Below the pieces are notes generated by a model. It made no database searches, had not been told where the DNA came from, and saw nothing but the letters and a program-made list of their open reading frames with translations. From CAXBPY01 sp003455275 (GTDB lineage: Bacteria; Bacteroidota; Bacteroidia; Chitinophagales; UBA10324), in NCBI GenBank assembly GCA_963977675.1, contig CAXBPY010000019.1, forward strand, positions 1 through 51,868: a DNA stretch of 51,868 nt, given 5' to 3'. This document shows positions 45,489 to 51,868 of this stretch, one piece after another; position 1 is the stretch's first letter; the number at the start of each line of letters is the position of its first letter. The position numbers and the translations under genes are program-made.

Positions 45489-46985
45489 ATGAATCTTATC
45501 CTCTTGCTCTTGATTATTCCGGTGCTCACTTGTATCGCGCTGGTTTTTTCTGATTCATCTAAAGCAAGAATTATTGCGCTAGCGGGTTCTGTGGCTGAGC
45601 TGGCATTAAGCATTTTTCTTCTTATCGTTTTCATGCAGGAAAGAAACGCAGGCAACAACACTGCTTTTCTTTTCGACATCAATTATCCGTGGTTCAAAAC
45701 CTGGAACATCAGTTTCCATTTTGCAGTGGATGGAATTTCGGCTGCCATGATTCTGCTCACCACCATTGTAACCGTTGCGGGTGTGCTTGTTTCGTGGAAG
45801 GTGGAAGACAAGCCGCGCGAATTTTTTATGATGCTCCTCCTGCTTTGCGTGAGCGCCATCGGATTTTTTACTTCACTCAATCTCATCGTTGCGTTCTTCT
45901 TTCTGGAACTTGCGGTTGTTCCAAAGTTTTTACTCATCGCGCACTGGGGCAGCGGAAAAAAAGTTTACAGTGCCACCAAACTCGCTTTGATGCTGATGGG
46001 CGGAAGTGCGCTGGTGCTCGTTGGCTTTATCATTCTCTGGAATTTCACTGGCACAAGCGGCAATGCAACTTTTGATTATTCGGTTTTGCAAACGATGAAC
46101 ATTCCAGTCGGTATTCAGAAGATTGTTTTCCCTCTCATCTTCTTCGGCTTTGGTGTTTTCACTGCATTGTTTCCTTTCCACATCTGGGTGCCTGATGGTC
46201 ACTCCTCCGCGCCAACTGCCGGCTCCATGTTTCTTGCAGGCATCAGCATGAAGTTAGGCGGATACGGTTGCATTCGTTTCGCTGCGGCTATGCTTCCTGC
46301 AGGAATGCAGATTTATGCTGACACCATAATTATTCTCAGCACCATTGCTATTGTGTATGGTGCATTCGCCACGCTCATGCAGAAGGACATTAAGTATATC
46401 AATGCATATTCTTCCGTTAGTCACTGCGGATTTGTGCTGCTCGGTATCGGAATGATGAATCAAACAGCACTCACCGGTGCTGTGCTTCAAATGGTTTCTC
46501 ACGGATTAATGACTGCCCTTTTCTTCGCTGCCATTGGAATGATTTATTCGCGCACTCACACGCGCGATGTTCGTGAACTCGGCGGTTTGCTTCGCATCAT
46601 GCCCTTCATCGGAAGCATTTACATCATTGTTGGATTGTGTTCGCTCGGCTTGCCGGGGCTTAGCGGCTTTGTGGCGGAGATGACTGTGTTCGTTGGTGCC
46701 TTTGAGTCCGATAATTTCTATCATCGTCTTGCTACCATACTCGCTTGCGCTTCTATTGTGGTGACTGCTGTTTACATTTTGCAAGCAGTAGCAAAAGTGA
46801 TTCTCGGTCCTGTGAAGGACGAACATTTCCGTGAACTGAAAGACGCAGATTGGTATGAGCGCTACGCTTCTGTGCTGATGATGCTCGTGATTCTTGCCAT
46901 CGGGTTAGCTCCATTCTGGCTGAATGATTTAATCAGTCATGAAACGGCTGGTGTGGCACAGAAAATTTTATTCATTAAACAATAA
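45489..46985 (+). CDS. nuoM: NADH-quinone oxidoreductase subunit M
   Basis: 498 residues, about 14 membrane helices. Antiporter-like proton-pumping subunit of complex I. Conserved residues appear in 'FLELAVVPK' (Glu of helix 5), 'FHIWVPDGHSSAPTAGS' and 'MKLGGYG' (Lys), 'KDIKYINAYSSVSHCG' and 'PGLSGFVAE'. Directly followed by nuoN (12 nt), but no other nuo gene is upstream. Cys in SHCG and the Lys in VPKF are deviations from common forms. Confidence 0.95.
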   Translation: MNLILLLLIIPVLTCIALVFSDSSKARIIALAGSVAELALSIFLLIVFMQERNAGNNTAFLFDINYPWFKTWNISFHFAVDGISAAMILLTTIVTVAGVLVSWKVEDKPREFFMMLLLLCVSAIGFFTSLNLIVAFFFLELAVVPKFLLIAHWGSGKKVYSATKLALMLMGGSALVLVGFIILWNFTGTSGNATFDYSVLQTMNIPVGIQKIVFPLIFFGFGVFTALFPFHIWVPDGHSSAPTAGSMFLAGISMKLGGYGCIRFAAAMLPAGMQIYADTIIILSTIAIVYGAFATLMQKDIKYINAYSSVSHCGFVLLGIGMMNQTALTGAVLQMVSHGLMTALFFAAIGMIYSRTHTRDVRELGGLLRIMPFIGSIYIIVGLCSLGLPGLSGFVAEMTVFVGAFESDNFYHRLATILACASIVVTAVYILQAVAKVILGPVKDEHFRELKDADWYERYASVLMMLVILAIGLAPFWLNDLISHETAGVAQKILFIKQ

Positions 46986-46997
46986 TCAGGAGAGAAG

Positions 46998-48413
46998 ATG
47001 AACATGAATGATTTCCTGATGCTGAAGTTTGAGTTTGCACTCGTGATTTTTATTGTGCTTCAGTTCCTATTTAAAATTTTTGACTTAGTTAAAGGAGAAA
47101 ATATTCTCAAGCTGAATTTGGTTTTGCTTCTTGTCATTTCGCTGTTACAATTTGTCCCGAATATTTATTCTCCATCGTCTCCCGATTTATTCGGCGGGCA
47201 AATGGTTTTCACGGAATTTATTGGAATAGAAAAAACATTTCTGGTGTTCGCGACGCTGCTGATTTGCATGACAGCTTACCACTGGCTGAAGACACATGAA
47301 CACGCTCCTGAATTCTTCATGTTGCTTGTAACTTCCTTACTTGGCATGTTCCTGATGCTCTCTGCAAATAATATTTTGCTTTTCTATCTCGGATTGGAAA
47401 TGGCAACCATTCCTGTTGCTGCTCTCGCGAATTTCGAATTGAATGAAAGACGCTCCTCCGAAGCAGGAATGAAAATGATTCTCTCTTCTGCATTCTCCAG
47501 CGGCATGTTGCTCTTTGGAATTTCAATACTCTATGGCGTCACCGGAACGCTACAATTTAATTACTGGCAGGAAATGATTCGCCCTGATGCACTTCAGGTT
47601 CTCGCACTCATTCTTGTTATCTCAGGGTTTGCATTTAAGATTTCATTAGTTCCGTTTCATTTATGGACGGCAGATGTATATGAAGGTTCTCCTGTAGCAG
47701 TTACTTCTTTTCTTTCTGTTGTGTCGAAAGGAGCTGTGAGTTTTGCACTTGCACGGTTTCTTTTCACCTCAACAATCATGATGCAGGAAGTGTGGTTGCA
47801 GATTTTATTTTTCCTTTCCATCATCACCATTACTATCGGAAATGTTTTTGCAATTCGTCAAACGAACATCAAGCGATTCCTTGCATTCTCAACTGTGTCG
47901 CAAGCGGGCTACATACTTCTCGCACTCGCCGGCGATCCTGCAAATGCAAATGCATCAGTTGTGTATTTCATTCTCACTTACATCTTCAGCAACCTTGCTG
48001 CTTTAGGCGTGGTGCAAGTGGTTTCCATTTACACCGGAAAAGAAGACATCAGTGATTACAAAGGTTTTTATTCATCACACAAAACACTTGCTGTTGTGCT
48101 GATGATTGCTTTGTTCTCCTTAGCCGGAATCCCTCCTACTGCCGGCTTCTTCGGAAAATTATTTCTGTTTACTTCAGGCGTTAGCAATGCATCTATCACC
48201 TGGCTGATTATTGCCGGGCTGAACATGATGGTGAGTTTGTATTACTATATGAAAATTGTCCGAATCATGTTCTCGGAAAATGCAGATGAAAAACTTTCTC
48301 CGGTTCAATCACCATTGGTTACCCGAGCTGCGTTAATCGTGTGCAGTGGAGGTATTTTGCTCACCGGTTTTTTTGGAAGCTTGTATGATTTTCTTCATTC
48401 AATAGTTAAGTAA
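46998..48413 (+). CDS. nuoN: NADH-quinone oxidoreductase subunit N
   Basis: 471 residues. About 14 membrane helices, homologous antiporter-like subunit. 'YLGLEMATIPVAALANF', 'FKISLVPFHLWTADVYEGSPVAVTSFLSV' (shown here in parts) and 'SLAGIPPTAGFFGKLFLF' are diagnostic. ATG 46998 follows an AGGAGA Shine-Dalgarno-like run, unusual for this phylum. Together with nuoM it makes the far end of the membrane arm of complex I. Confidence 0.95.
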   Translation: MNMNDFLMLKFEFALVIFIVLQFLFKIFDLVKGENILKLNLVLLLVISLLQFVPNIYSPSSPDLFGGQMVFTEFIGIEKTFLVFATLLICMTAYHWLKTHEHAPEFFMLLVTSLLGMFLMLSANNILLFYLGLEMATIPVAALANFELNERRSSEAGMKMILSSAFSSGMLLFGISILYGVTGTLQFNYWQEMIRPDALQVLALILVISGFAFKISLVPFHLWTADVYEGSPVAVTSFLSVVSKGAVSFALARFLFTSTIMMQEVWLQILFFLSIITITIGNVFAIRQTNIKRFLAFSTVSQAGYILLALAGDPANANASVVYFILTYIFSNLAALGVVQVVSIYTGKEDISDYKGFYSSHKTLAVVLMIALFSLAGIPPTAGFFGKLFLFTSGVSNASITWLIIAGLNMMVSLYYYMKIVRIMFSENADEKLSPVQSPLVTRAALIVCSGGILLTGFFGSLYDFLHSIVK

Positions 48414-48415
48414 AA

Positions 48416-48829
48416 ATGTCGAGCATCAGTTCATTCCAACATGCGATAGAAGAAATCAACGGGGTTCGTTGTGCGGTGGTAGAAAAAAATATTTCCGCTG
48501 AGCGTGCAGATTTTTTGAAACAACTTCTTGAATACAATAAATACACAGTCGTAATTGGGAATGCTCCGCCACCAAAAGCTGTTCCTGTAAAACCTGCGGC
48601 TGCTCCTGTGGAAGGTGCGCCACCACCTCCACCGGTTCCCGAAGCACCTCCGCCTCCAACTTTGTTTGTGCTTGGGGTGACAGATGTAACCTTCGCTCCT
48701 GTTAATGCTATTTATACAAGAGCACTTCACACACCGGATGGAAAAATTGTTTCTCCTGATTTCTGGAATCAAAAAGAAGAAGCCGTGAAAAACGGTGAGT
48801 GGTATTGGAAGCGCAAGCCGTTTGATTAG
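48416..48829 (+). CDS. Small proline-rich protein coupled to nuoN
   Basis: 137 residues starting 2 nt after the nuoN stop, so certainly co-transcribed. N-terminal alpha/beta part (residues 1-45), a Pro/Ala-rich linker (50-84, runs of PPPPP), then a compact C-terminal part with 'FVLGVTDVTFAPVNAIYTRAL' and 'NGEWYWKRKPFD'. No signal peptide or membrane segment. Not recognised as any known complex I subunit. Possibly an accessory factor. Confidence 0.7.
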   Translation: MSSISSFQHAIEEINGVRCAVVEKNISAERADFLKQLLEYNKYTVVIGNAPPPKAVPVKPAAAPVEGAPPPPPVPEAPPPPTLFVLGVTDVTFAPVNAIYTRALHTPDGKIVSPDFWNQKEEAVKNGEWYWKRKPFD

Positions 48830-48896
48830 TGACTTTCATTATCAGGAGTTTCAATGTCCTGCAATTATTATTGCGCAACAAATAATTAAACAATCA

Positions 48897-49409
48897 ATGA
48901 GAAAAATTTCAATTCTACTGTTTTCATTTGTCATATTTTTTATAGCATCATGCGGCGACCAACCAGCAGATGAAAAAGTTAAATCAGATATCAAATGGAG
49001 TTCTTTTGGTGAAAAAATTACTGCTGACGGAGCAATCGAAGCAAGTGAACTACCCGCTAAAATGGGAAGTGATTCATTGAATGTTAAAGTTCATGCAACT
49101 GTGGAAGAAGTTTGTCAGAAAAAAGGATGCTGGATGACGACAAAAGTTGGAGACAAAGACATGAGAATCCGTTTTAAAGATTATGGTTTCTTTATGCCAA
49201 AGGATTGTTCAGGAAAGGAAGTGATTTTCGAAGGGAAAGCTTTTTATGATACCACTACAGTTGAAATGCTGAAACATTATGCAATGGATGGCGGAAAGTC
49301 AAAAGAAGAAATTGAAAAAATCACTGAACCCGAAATCAATCTTTCATTCCTTGCCAGCGGTGTTTTATTGAAAGAAAATTCAGAAGAAGTCAAAAAGGAG
49401 AATGAATAA
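48897..49409 (+). CDS. DUF4920 lipoprotein
   Basis: 170 residues. Lipoprotein signal with lipobox Cys19 ('FFIASCGD'). The mature domain has 'HATVEEVCQKKGCWMTTKVGDKDMRIRFKDYGFFMP' in pieces, the DUF4920 pattern with two Cys around KKG. The family may bind metal or act in copper handling; this is not established. ATG 48897 is chosen over the longer frame from 48795, which lacks a signal sequence. Overlaps the next gene by 8 nt. Confidence 0.82.
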   Translation: MRKISILLFSFVIFFIASCGDQPADEKVKSDIKWSSFGEKITADGAIEASELPAKMGSDSLNVKVHATVEEVCQKKGCWMTTKVGDKDMRIRFKDYGFFMPKDCSGKEVIFEGKAFYDTTTVEMLKHYAMDGGKSKEEIEKITEPEINLSFLASGVLLKENSEEVKKENE

Positions 49410-49869
49410 ATTTTTCCTGCTCACTGCAATTGCGATAATTATTTTTTCATGTGCTCAGAAAAATGAAAGTAAAGAATCGCATTCTGATTCGGTAACTGTG
49501 AAGACTGATACTGTAAAAATTTGTGCAACTAATCCGAATGGCTCAAGTGAACTTGCTTTGCTGATGCGCTCGATGTATTCTCATTTAAGTGCAATTCGGG
49601 CAAATGCAATTGCAGGAGGAATAACCGGAGAATATCCTGACTTTATTGACAGCATTTATACCGCAACACCAACTGATTCCACAATGGTGGATGATGAATT
49701 CCCGTCGCGCGCTAAAGAATACATTGCTGCTGTGAAAGACCTCTATCATCGCTATCCGGAAAGTCAGAAGCAAGCATTCAACACAGCAGTTTCAAAATGC
49801 GAAAGCTGTCACACGCATTATTGCCCGGGACCATTGGAGAAAATCAGGAAACTGTATATCAGGTTTTGA
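49402..49869 (+). CDS. Lipoprotein with C-terminal CxxCH haem motif
   Basis: 155 residues. Lipobox Cys17 ('IIIFSCAQ'), a helical middle part, and 'SKCESCHTHYCPGP' (C133, C136, H137), a c-type haem site near the C terminus. A C-terminal CxxCH after helices is the arrangement in cytochrome c', so a haem protein on the periplasmic face of a membrane is likely. Translationally coupled (8-nt overlap) to the DUF4920 lipoprotein. Confidence 0.82.
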   Translation: MNKFFLLTAIAIIIFSCAQKNESKESHSDSVTVKTDTVKICATNPNGSSELALLMRSMYSHLSAIRANAIAGGITGEYPDFIDSIYTATPTDSTMVDDEFPSRAKEYIAAVKDLYHRYPESQKQAFNTAVSKCESCHTHYCPGPLEKIRKLYIRF

Positions 49870-49942
49870 AAATAATTTTTCAATGATTCCGTTCTTAGTA
49901 TGATAATTGTTGAACGGCTCTCCGAATCATAGATTTACAATC

Positions 49943-51199
49943 GTGAAAAAAATAATTCCTCTTTTTTCTCTCTTCCTTTTTCTCACACTTCGCTCCTTTT
50001 CATCCATGATATTAATTCCAATGGATTTAAAACAAAGTGAGCATTTGAAAGCATACGGAATTGCCTACTGGGTTTTGCAACACGAGATCACTGTCGACTG
50101 GATGTTGAATTACCGCGGTGGAAGTTTTGCTTTTCCTTATACCAAACTTTTCGAAGATGAATGCAATATCCGCGGCGTGAATTATGAGATCGTTCCTGAT
50201 GCACAATACAATTCGATTCAAACAGAAATTCAGAACCCTGAAGTAAATCAGGATATAGTGAAATTAGAAAAGGCACCGAAGATTGCAGTGTATTCTCCAA
50301 AAAATAAACTGCCCTGGGATGATGCGGTGACAATGGTTCTGACTTATGCTGAGATTCCTTATGACCTCGTTTATGATGATGATGTGCTCGAAGGAAAGCT
50401 GCCTCTTTACGATTGGCTGCATCTTCATCACGAAGATTTTACTGGGCAGTATGGAAAATTTTATGCGCAATTTGGTTCGCAACCCTGGTATAAAGAAGAT
50501 GTAGCCATACAGGAAGCAAGTGCAAAGAAGTGGGGCTATTCCAAAGTGAGTCAGTTGAAGTTAGCTGTTGCAAAAAAAATCCGGGATTATGTAGCCGGGG
50601 GCGGTTTTCTATTTGCCATGTGTTCAGCCACCGATAGCTACGATATTGCTCTCGCAGCAGAAGGCGTTGACATCTGCGGTCCTGTTTATGACGGCGACCC
50701 TATGGATCCGAATGCTCAGAAGAAATTAGACTTCAGTAAATGTTTTGCGTTCCAGGATTTTACGATCAGTACGAATCAAATGGAATATGAGTTCAGCAAT
50801 ATTGATGTCACCAGCAACCGCCCTGTTATGGATGAAGATTATTTCACACTCTTTGATTTTTCTGCGAAGTATGATCCGGTTCCTACCATGCTTTGCCAGG
50901 ACCACACAAAAACCATTAAGGGATTCATGGGGCAAACCACGGACTTCCGCGCTTCACTTATAAAACCCGATGTTACTATCATGGGCCAAAACAAAGCCTA
51001 CAACATGGTTCGCTACATACACGGAAATTTTGGTAATGGAATGTGGACTTTCTATGGTGGTCATGATCCGGAAGATTATCAGCACATGGTTTATGATCCG
51101 CCTACTGATTTAAAACTTCACCCGAATTCTCCGGGCTACCGTTTGATATTGAATAATGTGTTATTCCCTGCAGCAAAAAAGAAGCATCAGAAAACATAG
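49943..51199 (+). CDS. Exported protein of the family often named asparagine synthetase B
   Basis: 418 residues. GTG start at 49943 begins a signal peptide ('KKIIPLFSLFLFLTLRSFSS'), after which the mature protein begins 'ILIPMDLKQSEHLKAYGIAYWVL', followed by 'LNYRGGSFAFPYTK' and, at the C terminus, 'GMWTFYGGHDPEDYQH'. I recognise the pattern of Bacteroidota proteins labelled asparagine synthetase B, but the known AsnB N-terminal Cys glutaminase site is absent, so the name is unlikely to describe the function. A 53-nt leader and an alternative TTG start at 49907 exist. Next gene begins at the base after its stop. Confidence 0.75.
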   Translation: MKKIIPLFSLFLFLTLRSFSSMILIPMDLKQSEHLKAYGIAYWVLQHEITVDWMLNYRGGSFAFPYTKLFEDECNIRGVNYEIVPDAQYNSIQTEIQNPEVNQDIVKLEKAPKIAVYSPKNKLPWDDAVTMVLTYAEIPYDLVYDDDVLEGKLPLYDWLHLHHEDFTGQYGKFYAQFGSQPWYKEDVAIQEASAKKWGYSKVSQLKLAVAKKIRDYVAGGGFLFAMCSATDSYDIALAAEGVDICGPVYDGDPMDPNAQKKLDFSKCFAFQDFTISTNQMEYEFSNIDVTSNRPVMDEDYFTLFDFSAKYDPVPTMLCQDHTKTIKGFMGQTTDFRASLIKPDVTIMGQNKAYNMVRYIHGNFGNGMWTFYGGHDPEDYQHMVYDPPTDLKLHPNSPGYRLILNNVLFPAAKKKHQKT

Positions 51200-51673
51200 A
51201 TGAAATATTTTCTGCTCTTCTTAATTATTTCTTTCTCGCTTCTCACCCTGAGTATGTCGAAAGGTTTTTCACAAAGTTGCCTGGACAAAACTGCCGAAGA
51301 ACAACTCACTTCTATTTTGAATTCTAATTCAGATTATGAAGTAGACTGGAAGAAAACTGTTTCTGTAAGTTCTTCCATTCAAACTATTTTTTTGAAAACA
51401 GAAAGCGATGAGCAGTACATAATTGTGCTGGTTTGCAATAGCAGTGTAAAAAGTTGTGGGCTTGAAATTCAAAATTCTTCCGGTGTTCAGCTTGAATATG
51501 AAATAAAATATACTCCGGGCGAGCAATATTATTCTGTGCTTGATCTTGATGATCCTTCTGAGACTGACTATAAAATTCTGTGTAACTCTTCTGGCGGTTC
51601 ATGCGCTCAACTCATTGTGCTGAAGAAGGAAAAAGAAGAAGAGGATGACCGGTTTCAAAAAAGAAAGTATTGA
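51200..51673 (+). CDS. Small secreted protein, unknown, coupled to the previous gene
   Basis: 157 residues. Signal peptide 'MKYFLLFLIISFSLLTLSMSKGFSQ' (too long a core; part of it is encoded by REP-like DNA at 51243-51264). Mature part: 'CLDKTAEEQLTSIL', a beta-rich region with four Cys, and a charged end. Start codon directly follows the upstream stop, so co-transcribed. No family recognised. Confidence 0.7.
   Translation: MKYFLLFLIISFSLLTLSMSKGFSQSCLDKTAEEQLTSILNSNSDYEVDWKKTVSVSSSIQTIFLKTESDEQYIIVLVCNSSVKSCGLEIQNSSGVQLEYEIKYTPGEQYYSVLDLDDPSETDYKILCNSSGGSCAQLIVLKKEKEEEDDRFQKRKY
51243..51264 (+). repeat. REP-like sequence within signal peptide codons, second copy
   Basis: CACCCTGAGTATGTCGAAAG, same frame and same codons (TLSMSKG) as the copy at 37284. 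Confidence 0.55.
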
Positions 51674-51731
51674 TAGAAATTTATTCAGATAAAAAATTGC
51701 GGGTCAATTTCCCTTCTGCATATTAGCACCG

Positions 51732-51868
51732 ATGAAATTTTTCTTCTGCTTATCACTCTCTCTTATTTTTTTTTCTACTAAAATATTTTCTGCCACCATC
51801 AGCGGGATAATAACAGATGACCAAAATCGACCGCTTGATTATGCAACTGTTATTATCAAAGGAACAAC
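51732..51868 (+). CDS. N-terminus of a TonB-dependent receptor-like protein (partial)
   Basis: First 45 residues of a gene that runs off the window. Signal peptide (MKFFFCLSLSLIFFSTKIFSA), then 'TISGIITDDQNRPLDYATV', the carboxypeptidase-regulatory-like domain that starts SusC/TonB-type receptors and related outer-membrane proteins. Full identity cannot be told. Confidence 0.7.
   Translation, partial: MKFFFCLSLSLIFFSTKIFSATISGIITDDQNRPLDYATVIIKGT

Noticed and set aside
48431..48772. Arg/His-rich reverse ORF opposite the Pro-rich gene
   Set aside because: It is the mirror of the Pro-rich codons (CCN/NGG); composition explained by the plus-strand gene.

Overview
The window looks like a chromosomal segment of a member of the Bacteroidota. 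The evidence is the number of secreted proteins ending in type IX secretion (T9SS) sorting domains (type A: Y/FPNP...GxYxLxI-like tails; type B: 'PNAFSPNSDGxND' tail), -7 promoter elements of the TAnnTTTG type, weak use of Shine-Dalgarno sequences, the futalosine menaquinone genes mqnB/mqnD, and an EF-G2 paralogue. No insertion sequence, prophage or CRISPR array was seen. UGA is a normal stop here (several genes end in TGA).

Layout. 1-7.7 kb: 3' end of a membrane pyrophosphatase with a very Cys-rich tail, a TolB-like propeller protein, an EF-G paralogue with degenerate G motifs, a Kelch-like T9SS cargo, and a short beta-carbonic anhydrase. 7.8-11.7 kb: ftsQ-ftsA-ftsZ on the minus strand, without murC upstream. 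11.8-16.7 kb: a large periplasmic TPR protein followed by an outer-membrane barrel. 16.7-19.6 kb: mrp, a DUF2007 protein and a GH3-family protein. 19.7-24.3 kb: tRNA-Leu(TAG), tig-clpP-clpX (co-directional protein quality control) and a secreted unknown. 24.3-30.7 kb: a small secreted protein, tRNA-Leu(GAG), an M1 aminopeptidase exported by T9SS, an MtfA-like M90 peptidase and a repetitive T9SS type B protein. 30.8-34.7 kb: rpsO-pnp and an outer-membrane unknown. 34.8-37.2 kb: osmC-like, queD, mqnB, mqnD. 37.2-45.1 kb: mostly secreted proteins, plus a ferritin-like gene broken by an in-frame TGA and an outer-membrane barrel fused to a heavy-metal-binding domain. 45.5-49.9 kb: nuoM-nuoN with a proline-rich companion, then two lipoproteins, one with a CxxCH haem motif. 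49.9 kb to end: an 'asparagine synthetase B'-named family protein, a secreted unknown and the start of a TonB-dependent receptor-like gene.

How it works together. Most genes are housekeeping (division, proteolysis, RNA decay, menaquinone, complex I) mixed with envelope and secreted proteins. The less ordinary signals are: the EF-G paralogue with altered GTPase residues and a direct repeat by its promoter; the metal-thiol-rich pyrophosphatase tail; a repeated structured 3'-end element after two unrelated genes; REP-like DNA translated inside two signal peptides; leaderless-looking promoters in front of secreted proteins; and the interrupted ferritin-like gene. None of these is proven to be a new system from sequence alone.
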